The translations under genes and the position numbers were made by a program. From contig JAHDDO010000009.1 in assembly GCA_020629315.1 (NCBI GenBank), positions 12,379-76,378 on the forward strand: a stretch of DNA of 64,000 nt, written 5' to 3'. Below, one piece after another: positions 18,365 through 27,172 of this stretch; the stretch's first letter is position 1, and each line of letters begins with the position of its first letter. The notes beneath the pieces were generated by a model. That model ran no database searches, was not told where the DNA came from, and saw only the letters and a program-made list of their open reading frames with translations. This DNA is from Saprospiraceae bacterium (GTDB lineage Bacteria > Bacteroidota > Bacteroidia > Chitinophagales > Saprospiraceae).

Positions 18365-19165
18365 ATGAAACAGAATATATCTACGTTAGCATCATTACTC
18401 CTACTGATTCAAGGTGTTTTTGTTGGCGCTCAAGAATATACTTTTTCGCCGCAGAAAAAGGTGATATTGTTGAGAGATGTGAATATTATTCAAGTCAATG
18501 GGTATCAAGGGAAAGAAATCATTTTGAAAAATTTGGATGCACCCGAAGGAGAAGATGACATTGATCGAACAAAAGGCTTAAAGAAACTTAATGCTTTTGG
18601 TTTGGATGACAATTCCGGAATTGGCCTTTCCGTAATGGAAGAAGATGGAAAGGTCCTCATCACGCAAACGAATAACAGTTTATTGGAGGGAGAATATATA
18701 ATGAAGGTTCCAGAAAGTTTAGCTGTTTATATCGAAAACACCTCAGCGCATGCTGATGATCTTGAGGTGGAAAACATAAAAGGAGAATTAGTAATCAGTA
18801 CTAATTACAGTAGCATTAACCTAAACAGAGTGACAGGCCCAATGGCTGTAAAAACAGTGTATGGAGATATAGATGTTCAATTTGATAGAGTAAATGCGGA
18901 AGCTCCCTCTGAAGTACATTCAGTCTATGGGTTTGTAGACGTAAGTCTGCCAGAGTCATCTCGAATTGATCTGATGTTAGAAACTAATTATGGAGAGATT
19001 TTCAGTGATCTGAATGTCAAGATTAACGTAATCGAACAAGTTGAACGAAGTAAGAAAAACCAATGCTATGATTATGGCAGCGAAATTTCGGGCTCATTGA
19101 ATGGTGGAGGTACAATGCTTTCCATCAAAGCCAATCATGACAATATATACCTGAGGAAACTCTAG
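18365..19165 (+). CDS. Secreted DUF4097-like beta-helical protein
   Basis: 266 residues with a signal peptide (ends FVGAQ). The body has repeating short strands such as ISTNYSSINLNRVTGPMAVK and TVYGDIDVQF, in the style of DUF4097/DUF4098 adhesin-like beta-solenoids that often follow ECF sigma and anti-sigma genes in Bacteroidota. It lies 13 nt after the anti-sigma-like gene and is probably co-transcribed. It is possibly the ligand or target of the sensor; that is inference. Confidence 0.7.
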   Translation: MKQNISTLASLLLLIQGVFVGAQEYTFSPQKKVILLRDVNIIQVNGYQGKEIILKNLDAPEGEDDIDRTKGLKKLNAFGLDDNSGIGLSVMEEDGKVLITQTNNSLLEGEYIMKVPESLAVYIENTSAHADDLEVENIKGELVISTNYSSINLNRVTGPMAVKTVYGDIDVQFDRVNAEAPSEVHSVYGFVDVSLPESSRIDLMLETNYGEIFSDLNVKINVIEQVERSKKNQCYDYGSEISGSLNGGGTMLSIKANHDNIYLRKL

Positions 19166-19214
19166 TATACACCAACCAACAGAACCAAAACGAAATAGTA
19201 AACCACCCTCGTCT

Positions 19215-19245
19215 AAGGTTCGCTGTTTACAGCGAGCCCCTGGCG
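19215..19245 (+). repeat. Partial copy of the dispersed structured element
   Basis: A perfect 7-bp hairpin TCGCTGT / ACAGCGA (19220-19235) is followed at once by GCCCCTGGCG, the tail block of copy 1. The upstream GGACC/GGTCC part is missing or unrecognisable. It lies 54 nt past the stop of the DUF4097-like gene, in the same sense orientation as the full copies. Confidence 0.45.
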
Positions 19246-19261
19246 AACAATTTCCATCAGT

Positions 19262-21718
19262 ATGAAAACACTATTCCTGTCTATCCTGCTTGCTTTGCTG
19301 GCAATGTTGTTGCCAAAGGAGATGTATTCTCAACGTCAACTAGAAGCCGCGCGAATTGATGAAAAAATAGAAGTTGATGGATTTTTAGATGAGTCGGGCT
19401 GGGAAACAGCAACCACAACACAAGGCTTTACAACATGGCAACCTACACCAGGAGATACAGCAAATACAGATGCAAGCATAAAAATGCTATACGATGACGA
19501 AGCATTCTACCTTGGTGTTTTTATAGAAGAGGTGTCCAGGGATAGCATAATGCAAGAGCTTACTTTAAGAGATGAGGTAGGGAATACAGATTGGTTTGGG
19601 TTTTTCTTGGATACATATCAAGCTAATAACAATGCCTTAGAATTTATCGTCTTATCAACGGGTGTGCAGTTTGATGCTAAACTAGTTGAGAACCAAGGTG
19701 AAGATAGAGATTGGGATTCGGTATGGTTTAGTGAAGTAAGACTCACCGACTCGGGATGGTTTTTGGAAATAAAGATTCCTTATTCAGCTATTCGATTTCC
19801 TAAAAAAGATATTCAACATTGGAATATAAACTTCATTAAATATCAAGCACGAACCGGTGAAAAATCAGTGTGGAATCCTATTGAGCCCACGGGCACATAC
19901 TTCCTAAATCAATCAGGTCGAATTAATGGGATTGAAAATATTAAACCGCCTGTTCGACTATCTTTTTCACCTTATTTATCTGCGTACTATTTACGAAGCA
20001 AAGACAATAATAGGGAGCCTGTTTTTAGCAATGGATATTCCTATAATGGTGGCTTAGATCTAAAATATGGTATCAACGATGCTTACACCTTGGACATGAC
20101 AGTTATCCCTGATTTTGGCCAAGTGCAATCCGATGACAATATCGTCAACCTGAGTCCATTTGAAATCCGATTTAATGAAAACAGACCTTTCTTTACTGAA
20201 GGCGTAGAGATCTTTAATAAAGGCGACTTATTTTATTCTAGAAGGGTAGGAGGTACACCGATTCGAATGTATGATGTAGAAGACCAGTTAGATGGTGTTG
20301 AAATAATTATAGATAACCCTTCAGAAACGCAATTACTTAATGCTACCAAGATTTCAGGTAGAGGCAAAAAAGGATTAGGTGTAGGAGTGTTCAATGCGGT
20401 TTCTGCAGAAACAAATGCCACCATCTTAAATGAAGAAACAGATGAAGAACGAAAGTTTGTGACGGCACCTCTTACTAATTACAACCTGGTTGTCTTAGAT
20501 CAAAATTTAAAAAACAATAGTACAGTTTCCTTTACCAATGCCAATGTATGGCGAAAAGGAGGCGAGTTTTACGATGCTAATAATTCTGCAGTAACATTTA
20601 ATCTTAAGAATAAGGAACAGAGCTGGGCCCTAATTGGAGACTATGCCATGTCACAAAAATACATTTCACAAGAGGAAGATATTTTTGGTCATCGGTACAG
20701 TATAGGCATCGATAAACTAACAGGAAACTTTGTATTTGGGGCTTGGCACGAAGCTAAGACCAGAGAGTTTGATTCTAACGATCTTGGTTTTAACCGTCGG
20801 TCTAATTTGTTCGAATTTGGTGTGTGGGCAAACTACAGCATTTTCGAGGAATTCTGGGGAAAATTTAATCGAGCCAACTTTTGGTTTAATTATAACCATG
20901 TCTATTTGTTTGAGCCCATGGTACACACCAGCGATTATATAAATTTTGGATTCTGGACACAGGCAAAGAATCTGTGGGAGTATAATATGTGGTTCAATGT
21001 TATTCCTAAAGATGACGACTATTTCGAGCCTAGAACAGATGGTTATTTTATTGACGTTCCCTTAAATTATAATGGCGGGTATTGGATGGGAACAGATGGC
21101 CGAAAGCAATTACGATTATCAGGTAGTATATATGGATACAATGTCGATGAAGAAGGGAGACACGGTTGGGGCTCTAACGTAAATGTGAGATACAGATTCA
21201 ATAACAAGCTAAGTAGTAGCATCCGAGTAAGTAAAAATACATTTACAAACAGCTATGGTTGGGTTGATTTTGATGAATACGATGTACCTGTTTTTGGACG
21301 TAGAGATCAACGAACCATTACCAATGTTCTGTCCACTAATTATACCTTTTCAGATAAAATGGGTATAACACTACGTCTCAGACATTATTGGATCAAAGTG
21401 CTGTATGATTCATTTTATCAACTAGATACTGAGGGGCTCTTTTATAGCACCGATTACAATATCGATCAAGATTTCAACTTTGATTTAGTAAATCTTGACT
21501 TGAATTATAGATGGCGTTTTGCGCCTGGGAGTGATCTCTTTATTAATTGGAAAGGAAATATAGCTGGCAGTTATCTAGATACCGATACTACCTTAGACGA
21601 ACTAAGCTACTTTAATGGAGTTACCACACTTGGACGCTTGCCTCAGGAAAACAGTTTTTCTGTACGCATCGTCTATTTTCTAGATTATCTAGATATACAA
21701 AAAACAATATTGCAGTAA
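19262..21718 (+). CDS. DUF5916 outer-membrane protein with N-terminal family-9 CBM-like domain (paralogue)
   Basis: 818 residues with a signal peptide (ends MYSQ), a CBM9-like domain (about 25-225; VDGFLDESGWE, then LEIKIPYSAIRF) and the DUF5916 barrel region with LSPFEIRFNENRPFFTEG and FYSRRVG. The order of motifs is that of the protein at 10846-13296, so they are ancient paralogues. Here the gene lies downstream of an ECF sigma cluster, 96 bp after the DUF4097-like gene, which suggests sigma-dependent expression. A terminator follows. The molecular role is unknown. Confidence 0.88.
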   Translation: MKTLFLSILLALLAMLLPKEMYSQRQLEAARIDEKIEVDGFLDESGWETATTTQGFTTWQPTPGDTANTDASIKMLYDDEAFYLGVFIEEVSRDSIMQELTLRDEVGNTDWFGFFLDTYQANNNALEFIVLSTGVQFDAKLVENQGEDRDWDSVWFSEVRLTDSGWFLEIKIPYSAIRFPKKDIQHWNINFIKYQARTGEKSVWNPIEPTGTYFLNQSGRINGIENIKPPVRLSFSPYLSAYYLRSKDNNREPVFSNGYSYNGGLDLKYGINDAYTLDMTVIPDFGQVQSDDNIVNLSPFEIRFNENRPFFTEGVEIFNKGDLFYSRRVGGTPIRMYDVEDQLDGVEIIIDNPSETQLLNATKISGRGKKGLGVGVFNAVSAETNATILNEETDEERKFVTAPLTNYNLVVLDQNLKNNSTVSFTNANVWRKGGEFYDANNSAVTFNLKNKEQSWALIGDYAMSQKYISQEEDIFGHRYSIGIDKLTGNFVFGAWHEAKTREFDSNDLGFNRRSNLFEFGVWANYSIFEEFWGKFNRANFWFNYNHVYLFEPMVHTSDYINFGFWTQAKNLWEYNMWFNVIPKDDDYFEPRTDGYFIDVPLNYNGGYWMGTDGRKQLRLSGSIYGYNVDEEGRHGWGSNVNVRYRFNNKLSSSIRVSKNTFTNSYGWVDFDEYDVPVFGRRDQRTITNVLSTNYTFSDKMGITLRLRHYWIKVLYDSFYQLDTEGLFYSTDYNIDQDFNFDLVNLDLNYRWRFAPGSDLFINWKGNIAGSYLDTDTTLDELSYFNGVTTLGRLPQENSFSVRIVYFLDYLDIQKTILQ

Positions 21719-21738
21719 GTCGAAATCAGTAGGTATTT

Positions 21739-21774
21739 GACCGGGGGTTGCCAAGGGCTTCTTCCGGTCTTTTT
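21739..21774 (+). terminator. Probable intrinsic terminator after the DUF5916 gene
   Basis: GACCGG (21739-21744) pairs with CCGGTC (21764-21769), with a smaller GCC-aag-GGC hairpin inside the loop. Five T residues follow. The T-run reaches the stop codon of the convergent pterin dehydratase gene. Confidence 0.65.
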
Positions 21775-22015
21775 ATTTATAACTATTGTAGATCTCGTCA
21801 ATTTTGGCCGCTAAAGCATGATCTTTTTCTGTTACAATATCACCAGCATCATGGGTGTTTAATCGAAAGTGTACAGTGTTCCATACATTACTCCACCAAG
21901 GATGATGATTCATAACCTCTGCAGCTATCGCCACCTGACTCATAAAGCCAAAAGCTTGCTGAAAATTAGCAAAGGTGAACTCTTTGCATAATGCATTATT
22001 TTCTTCTACCCACAT
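21773..22015 (-). CDS. phhB: 4a-hydroxytetrahydrobiopterin dehydratase (PCD family)
   Basis: 80 residues, somewhat shorter than the usual 95-110. The active-site signature is present: HHPWWSNVWNTVHFRLNTH with His37, His38, Pro39 and His55. The enzyme dehydrates 4a-carbinolamine tetrahydropterin; in bacteria it supports aromatic amino-acid hydroxylases or acts in other pterin recycling. The start codon lies 2 nt after the stop of the M42 peptidase gene, so translation is coupled. No hydroxylase gene is in the window. Confidence 0.88.
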   Translation of the reverse strand: MWVEENNALCKEFTFANFQQAFGFMSQVAIAAEVMNHHPWWSNVWNTVHFRLNTHDAGDIVTEKDHALAAKIDEIYNSYK

Positions 22016-22017
22016 AG

Positions 22018-23067
22018 TTATCTAAATGTCCAATCATATTTTGGAATAGCTTCTACACAATGACATAAAAGGTCAATCGAATCTTGAATATCTTGTTTGT
22101 GCGCCATCTCAATGACTTGATGTAGATAACGACAAGGTATAGAAATGCCGCCAGCTATTGAACCACCATTCGAGTGTCTTTGCATTGCCGCAGTATCCGT
22201 TCCACCAGCTGTAAGAACCTCCAACTGATGCTTTATTTTTTTCTTCTTTGCTACTTCTTTCATCATTCGGACCATACGATAATCGCAAACGGTCATACCG
22301 TCTAGTACTTTAATAGCTGTTCCTCCTCCAAGACTCGTACATCGTTCATGAGGAGCGGCGCCCGGTAGATCATAGGCCAAGGTCACATCTAGATTTATGG
22401 AGAAATCAGGATTGATTCCTGAAGATGAGGCAATGGCGCCTCTCAAGCCAATCTCTTCTTGAACAGTAAAGACACCATAAAGGTCATATGCCAATTTTTT
22501 CTTTTTCAGCTTTTTCAACGCTTCAATCAATATAAAGACCGATACTCGATTGTCAATCGACTTAGAATTTACCGTATCACCCATTTCTATAAAAGATCGC
22601 TCTCTTGTAATAGGATCCCCAACGCTAACTATCTTTTTTACCTTATCCGCAGAAAGCCCAGTATCAATAAAAAAGTCAACAATTTTTGGGGCTTTGCTAC
22701 GCTCTTCCGGTTGCATTACATGTATTGGTTTTGTACCCATTACACCTATAATATCCTTGGTTCCATGGATAATAACGCGCTGCGCTGTTAAGGTCTTGGG
22801 GTCAAAGCCACCCAGTGTATGGAATTTAATAAAACCGTCATCATCAATATGTGTAACAATAAAACTGATTTCATCCATATGGGCTGCGATCATCGTTTTT
22901 TTGGACTCTTTACCTTTCTTTATAGCAATAAGGTTACCCATGGCATCCGTTTGGATTTCGTCTACGCAGTCTTTAATTTCCTCTGTTATAAATGCTCGAA
23001 TTCGTTGCTCGAATCCAGGAGCACCTGGTATTTGACAAACCTTTTCCAATAGAGCTATATTCCGCAT
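22018..23067 (-). CDS. M42-family metallopeptidase (glutamyl aminopeptidase / endoglucanase M-like)
   Basis: 349 residues from the ATG at 23067. A longer frame runs to 23223 but its extra 52 residues are Arg/aromatic-rich, not conserved in type, and overlap the promoter of the divergent gene. The two-metal site residues are visible: His in AAHMDEISFI, Asp in SIDNRVSV, Glu-Glu in VQEEIGLRGA, Asp in NLDVTLAYD and His near the C-terminus in CRYLHQVIEM. M42 enzymes are cytoplasmic dodecameric aminopeptidases that trim peptides. It forms a coupled pair with the pterin dehydratase. Confidence 0.92.
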   Translation of the reverse strand: MRNIALLEKVCQIPGAPGFEQRIRAFITEEIKDCVDEIQTDAMGNLIAIKKGKESKKTMIAAHMDEISFIVTHIDDDGFIKFHTLGGFDPKTLTAQRVIIHGTKDIIGVMGTKPIHVMQPEERSKAPKIVDFFIDTGLSADKVKKIVSVGDPITRERSFIEMGDTVNSKSIDNRVSVFILIEALKKLKKKKLAYDLYGVFTVQEEIGLRGAIASSSGINPDFSINLDVTLAYDLPGAAPHERCTSLGGGTAIKVLDGMTVCDYRMVRMMKEVAKKKKIKHQLEVLTAGGTDTAAMQRHSNGGSIAGGISIPCRYLHQVIEMAHKQDIQDSIDLLCHCVEAIPKYDWTFR

Positions 23068-23176
23068 AATCTTCTCTTTGCCATAAAAATAAAAAAATAC
23101 CCTAGCCCGAGCTCTACAGATACACATTCGCAAATACCGAATTCTCAATATCGCTAGTTGAGGTAGGCAGAATGCG

Positions 23177-23184
23177 TACCTTTG
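23177..23184 (+). promoter_or_regulatory. -7 element TACCTTTG of the flippase gene
   Basis: A perfect TAnnTTTG element ends only 4 nt before the ATG at 23189. Transcription would start at or next to the A of the start codon, so the mRNA is predicted to be leaderless. Confidence 0.6.
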
Positions 23185-23188
23185 AGTC

Positions 23189-24679
23189 ATGTCTTTACTT
23201 AAAAAGCTGGCTGGCCAAACCATAGTTTATGGATTGGGTCATATTTTGGGAAGAGTACTCTACTTTCTCATCATTGCCAGTTATTTAAGTTACAAATTTG
23301 AAGAAACAAGGAGTTATGGTATCTATACGGAGATGTATGCCTATGCTTCATTGTTGATTGTGCTTTTTTCATACAGAATAGATACTGCTTTTTTTAGATT
23401 TGGAAGTAAGTCATCTGACTTAGAAAAAAGCTACTCTTCATCCCTGATTCCCATTGGTTTGACAAGCATCCTTTTACTCATGCTTGGGTTGAGTTTGGCT
23501 AAACCGATAGCTCATTTTCTTCATTATGAAGATCACGTACATTATATAAAATGGTTTTTGTGGATCATAACGTTTGATGTATTGCTCTTACTTCCATATG
23601 CTCGATTGCGTTTGGAAGAAAAACCGGGCCGCTTCGTCTTTTATCGGCTACTGAACATTATTTTGACCATTGTCCTTATCTTATTTTTTCTTCAAGTAGT
23701 GCCGTGGGGCATTGATAATGACTATGGCTTTTTTGAGCGATTCCTTTGGTTCGAGGATCAGGTGGATTATGTATTCTTCGCTAACTTACTGGTAAGCGGT
23801 GCTATGTTTTTGCTTATGCTTCCACTTAGTCTAAAAGCTAAATGGGCATTTGTAGATTGGAAGTTGTATAAGCGGATGTTGGTATATGCCTTACCTCTGA
23901 TCATTGTTGGTTTTGCAAATAGTATTAATCAGTTTTTTGCTGTCCCACTTCAGAAGTTTTTGTTAGGTAACTCAATTGATGAAAACTTGAGTAATGCGGG
24001 TGTTTATGCGGCTCCCCAACGAATTGCCATGCTTATTAGCATTGCGACTACAGCCTTTAATTACGCAGCCGAGCCTTTTTTCTTTAAACAAGCTGCGGAA
24101 GGGGAACGAAGAGAAATTTATGGGGATGTTGCAAAAGCTTTTGTGATCGTTCTGGGTTCTTTGATTTTAATTTTACTCTTTTATTTTGATCTTTTTAAGC
24201 ATCTGGTTGATGTGAGTCGATACGCAGATGGATTTGTCATTGTGCCTATACTCTTATTTGCTTACTTACTGTTGGGGCTATACTACAATGTCTCTATTTG
24301 GTACAAATTGGCGGACAAAACGGTGTATGGCGCTCTTATATCAATTGTGGGTGCCGTTATTACCCTAGTGCTTTCTTATATTTTCTTACCCATGCTTGGA
24401 TTTATAGCATCGGCATGGGCGGCTCTAGCTTGTTATGGTTCAATGGTATTCTTGGCGTATATAACCGGCCGAAAATTTTACCCCATCCCTTATCCTATTA
24501 AGAAGATTCTATTTTACATTGCTTTAATCTTTGTACTGTATCGCATAAGCGTTTGGTTTAGTTGGCACCGAACTTTTGAAGATTGGCATATGGTCTTCAA
24601 TTCATTTCTTTTACTGTTATACGGGATAGTAGTATGGCTTTTGGATGGTTCATGGATAACCCGCGTTCTAAAGAGCTAA
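23189..24679 (+). CDS. Polysaccharide export flippase (MATE/MVF-type, Wzx-like)
   Basis: 496 residues with twelve to fourteen predicted membrane helices and an N-terminal LAGQTIVYGLGHILGRVLYF typical of bacteroidete lipopolysaccharide/oligosaccharide flippases. The central block FFAVPLQKFLLG and ANSINQF fits the MOP superfamily, which moves undecaprenyl-linked sugars or other lipid-linked substrates to the periplasm. No other polysaccharide genes adjoin, so the substrate is unknown. An inverted repeat without a T-run covers the stop codon. Confidence 0.85.
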   Translation: MSLLKKLAGQTIVYGLGHILGRVLYFLIIASYLSYKFEETRSYGIYTEMYAYASLLIVLFSYRIDTAFFRFGSKSSDLEKSYSSSLIPIGLTSILLLMLGLSLAKPIAHFLHYEDHVHYIKWFLWIITFDVLLLLPYARLRLEEKPGRFVFYRLLNIILTIVLILFFLQVVPWGIDNDYGFFERFLWFEDQVDYVFFANLLVSGAMFLLMLPLSLKAKWAFVDWKLYKRMLVYALPLIIVGFANSINQFFAVPLQKFLLGNSIDENLSNAGVYAAPQRIAMLISIATTAFNYAAEPFFFKQAAEGERREIYGDVAKAFVIVLGSLILILLFYFDLFKHLVDVSRYADGFVIVPILLFAYLLLGLYYNVSIWYKLADKTVYGALISIVGAVITLVLSYIFLPMLGFIASAWAALACYGSMVFLAYITGRKFYPIPYPIKKILFYIALIFVLYRISVWFSWHRTFEDWHMVFNSFLLLLYGIVVWLLDGSWITRVLKS

Positions 24680-24755
24680 CTGTTAGCAAGTTTATAAATA
24701 CAATCGTTTTTCCTTAATGCGATGTTAAAAGGTTTTTTCCTTTAAGGAACTCTAC

Positions 24756-24763
24756 TATATTGC
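24756..24763 (+). promoter_or_regulatory. Candidate -7 element TATATTGC
   Basis: A TAnnTTGC-type element 20 nt before the ATG at 24784, comparable to TACCTTGC upstream of other genes here. Confidence 0.35.
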
Positions 24764-24783
24764 CGCCATTAAAAACAAGAATT

Positions 24784-25230
24784 ATGAACAAAATGATAAC
24801 TCGACTTTTTTCTTCTGGCCTTATGATTATACTTTTTTCAATCAATGTCATTGGACAAGATGAAATATTTAAGGTAGTAGAAGAAATGCCTCGTTTTCCT
24901 GGATGCGAAGAAATGGAAGACAAAAATGAAAAACACAATTGTGCACAAGGAAAAATGTTACAATACATATATTCTACACTTCAATACCCTTCAGCAGCGC
25001 GCGTAAACAAAGTAGAAGGTACAGCTATTATTAGGTTCATTGTAGATATAGATGGTTCAGTAGTCGATTCGCAAATCATGCGAGACCCAGGTGAAGGATG
25101 CGGCGAAGCTGCCTTAGCAGTAGTAGAGTCATTTAACACGATGGAAAATCGCTGGATACCCGGTAAACAACGGGGAAAAGCAGTTAAGGTCCAATATACC
25201 TTACCCGTAAAGTTTAAATTAGCAAAGTAA
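24784..25230 (+). CDS. TonB C-terminal-domain protein, exported
   Basis: 148 residues. A signal peptide (hydrophobic run ending VIGQ) is followed by EMPRFPGCEEM and a TonB C-terminal fold: YPSAARVNKVEGTAIIRFIV, then DGSVVDSQIMRDPGEGCGEA, then WIPGKQRGKAVKVQYTLPV. There is no Pro-rich spacer and no retained inner-membrane anchor, so it is a stand-alone domain rather than a normal TonB. Such single-domain proteins are common in Bacteroidota and their partner is usually unknown. The ATG at 24784 gives the signal peptide; an in-frame TTG at 24760 lies inside the promoter element. Confidence 0.8.
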   Translation: MNKMITRLFSSGLMIILFSINVIGQDEIFKVVEEMPRFPGCEEMEDKNEKHNCAQGKMLQYIYSTLQYPSAARVNKVEGTAIIRFIVDIDGSVVDSQIMRDPGEGCGEAALAVVESFNTMENRWIPGKQRGKAVKVQYTLPVKFKLAK

Positions 25231-25240
25231 CAAGGCAGTA

Positions 25241-25279
25241 ATGAAAGCCTTTGATTTATGAAATATCAAAGGCTTTCAT
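25241..25279. terminator. Perfect 15-bp inverted repeat between convergent genes
   Basis: ATGAAAGCCTTTGAT (25241-25255) and ATCAAAGGCTTTCAT (25265-25279) are exact inverse complements with a 9-nt loop. The right arm encodes the last residues (Met-Lys-Ala-Phe-Asp) of the minus-strand OmpA-like protein, and its stop codon lies in the loop. It is placed as a bidirectional terminator, but neither side has an adjacent T-run. Confidence 0.5.
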
Positions 25280-27094
25280 CAGGTCTTTCCGACTGCATTT
25301 TTTGAGCGAACCTACTTTAGTAGAAGTAATCTCTCCACTCAAGAAGTCTAGAGACTCCATAAACATTTTATTACCTCGCATTTCTATTACAACTAGTCGG
25401 ACTCGTTCATTCTTTGGAATCTGTAAGGGTGTTCCGGTGCCACTTAGGCTTAACATACTTTTTATATCCTTATAAATGAGGTACGCTTGTTGTTGATGAG
25501 AAGCAGTACTCAAAGCAAATGAGGTCATTTCACCCGGTATACGTTTCCGTAATTTATCAACATTGATCCACCCTAATTCTGTGGTGGTAAACACATATCT
25601 GCGTAAGCTACTTTGATCATCAAATCCTACTATTTCAATGCGCTTCTTTTTTACAGCTTTCGAAAGTTTTTGGAGAATTATGCTTACGCTCGCTAAAAAT
25701 TCACGAGTGTAATTAAAATGGGTTTTACTTGTGAAAGCGGGAACATAATCTAAGGAGACTTCATTAGCATATTTGCCAAAAGCTGTTTTCATGGCCAAGG
25801 TAATATTATAATCTACGCTTTCATATTTGCGGCTAGCTTGATGTGTAAGGAATTTTATAATTAGATCATGAGAAACACGCTCTCTTCTTTCTAAAGCCCT
25901 TGATGTTTGTCTTATAAAACTGCTACGCACTTTTTCCAATTGCATTGCTGAATAATGACCATAAATTTTTCGCAATCGTTCTTCTACTGCCTTATCCCAT
26001 TTTTTCTTTCGAGCTGGATAATTCATTACTTCAAGGTCATAGCTTTCTTTTTTCCTAAGATATTTTTCATGCAATTCTTTGTACTTATCTCCATAGTATA
26101 TCTTGGATGATGGTGGGTATGGCTTCTTAGGTTTTGCTGGTTTTGCATGTATCATTTGAAGAGATGGGTCAGTTGGCGCTTGATAATTTTCAGCCACCAG
26201 ACTATCTAAAAGATGGAGGTCAATTTCAATAAACGGACTATCATCTTCTATAGATACAGTAGATCCAGTATCTTCCCAGTCAAGACTTCCAGCATCCATG
26301 TTACCCATAAAAACAGTCATTCCTTCTGATACCTCGGAAGCAGGGAAGCTTATTTCTAAGGACTTTCCTTTTTGTAATGTAAGAGGTTTGCCCTTCGCTT
26401 TCGCTTCTAATTGTACCATGCCACCAGATTCCAATGGATGCCCATCAGACATCGTGTGCAATTGGAATTTTAGCATATCTCCATATTCATATGCTTCTTT
26501 AAGAGTCAATGTGATCGTCTCCTTTCCTATTGGGGTACCGTCTTTATATTCAAAAGCATTGGCAGGGATATCAAGCGTAAGTCCCGATAAAAATTGGACT
26601 TCCTGAGCGGAAAGAGGATTTGGTATCACTTCTTCCACGGTAGTATAACTAGTCTCCAAGGATGACAATGCATCCGATATATTTTGAAAATGATACAGTT
26701 GGATCTCAATCTGAACTCGTCTATTTCTTTGTTTACAAGAGGCGCAATCGTCATCACTAATGAGGTTTGTTTCCCCGTATGACTGAATGGTCATTTGAGA
26801 GTTATGAAGGCCTTGTACTTTCAGAAAGTCTGCAACGGATTTTGCTCTTGCTTGGGCTAGATTCATATTATAATCCAAACTGCCATCTTGGTCCGTATGT
26901 GCTTTTATGAGCACTTCGTAATCAGAGGCCGCTAAAGATTGAACGCATAGTGTTTTTAAAACAGGAAGGACATTGGACCGCAACGTAGCCTGGTCACTGT
27001 CAAAATAAATGGTTTCAGAAATATAGGTTTGGGAAAGTGCAAATTGTGCTAGGCATAGTAATACTAGACTAAAGCAGGAATTTCGTAATGGCAT
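25256..27094 (-). CDS. OmpA-domain protein with ZU5-like domain
   Basis: 612 residues from the ATG at 27094, which begins a clear signal peptide (ends FALSQ); an in-frame upstream ATG at 27136 only adds 14 unrelated residues. The OmpA peptidoglycan-binding domain comes first (about 25-130; TIYFDSDQATL, then AHTDQDGSLDYNMNLAQARA). A ZU5-like beta domain follows (about 155-260; LDIPANAFEYKDGTPI, LESGGMVQLEA). The rest is a charged, Lys-rich region of about 330 residues that I do not recognise. In most OmpA-like proteins the OmpA domain is C-terminal. It is likely periplasmic or outer-membrane-attached. Confidence 0.8.
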   Translation of the reverse strand: MPLRNSCFSLVLLCLAQFALSQTYISETIYFDSDQATLRSNVLPVLKTLCVQSLAASDYEVLIKAHTDQDGSLDYNMNLAQARAKSVADFLKVQGLHNSQMTIQSYGETNLISDDDCASCKQRNRRVQIEIQLYHFQNISDALSSLETSYTTVEEVIPNPLSAQEVQFLSGLTLDIPANAFEYKDGTPIGKETITLTLKEAYEYGDMLKFQLHTMSDGHPLESGGMVQLEAKAKGKPLTLQKGKSLEISFPASEVSEGMTVFMGNMDAGSLDWEDTGSTVSIEDDSPFIEIDLHLLDSLVAENYQAPTDPSLQMIHAKPAKPKKPYPPSSKIYYGDKYKELHEKYLRKKESYDLEVMNYPARKKKWDKAVEERLRKIYGHYSAMQLEKVRSSFIRQTSRALERRERVSHDLIIKFLTHQASRKYESVDYNITLAMKTAFGKYANEVSLDYVPAFTSKTHFNYTREFLASVSIILQKLSKAVKKKRIEIVGFDDQSSLRRYVFTTTELGWINVDKLRKRIPGEMTSFALSTASHQQQAYLIYKDIKSMLSLSGTGTPLQIPKNERVRLVVIEMRGNKMFMESLDFLSGEITSTKVGSLKKCSRKDLMKAFDIS

Positions 27095-27172
27095 TGTTTG
27101 AGATATTTGCGGCAGGGTACCATTGAAACGGTACACCCGCTTTTATATTGTTATGTTCATTATGGCGAAGGA

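Noticed and set aside
22550-23035. 161-residue plus-strand frame
   Set aside because: It lies wholly antisense to the M42 peptidase, whose catalytic motifs are intact; the frame has no promoter and no recognisable domain.
23068-23223. N-terminal extension of the M42 peptidase
   Set aside because: The extra 52 residues are unlike the family, and the region contains the -7 element and start of the divergent flippase gene.
24675-24687. Terminator after the flippase gene (GCTAAC-T-GTTAGC)
   Set aside because: The arms are 6 bp with a one-base centre, they overlap the stop codon, and no T-run follows.
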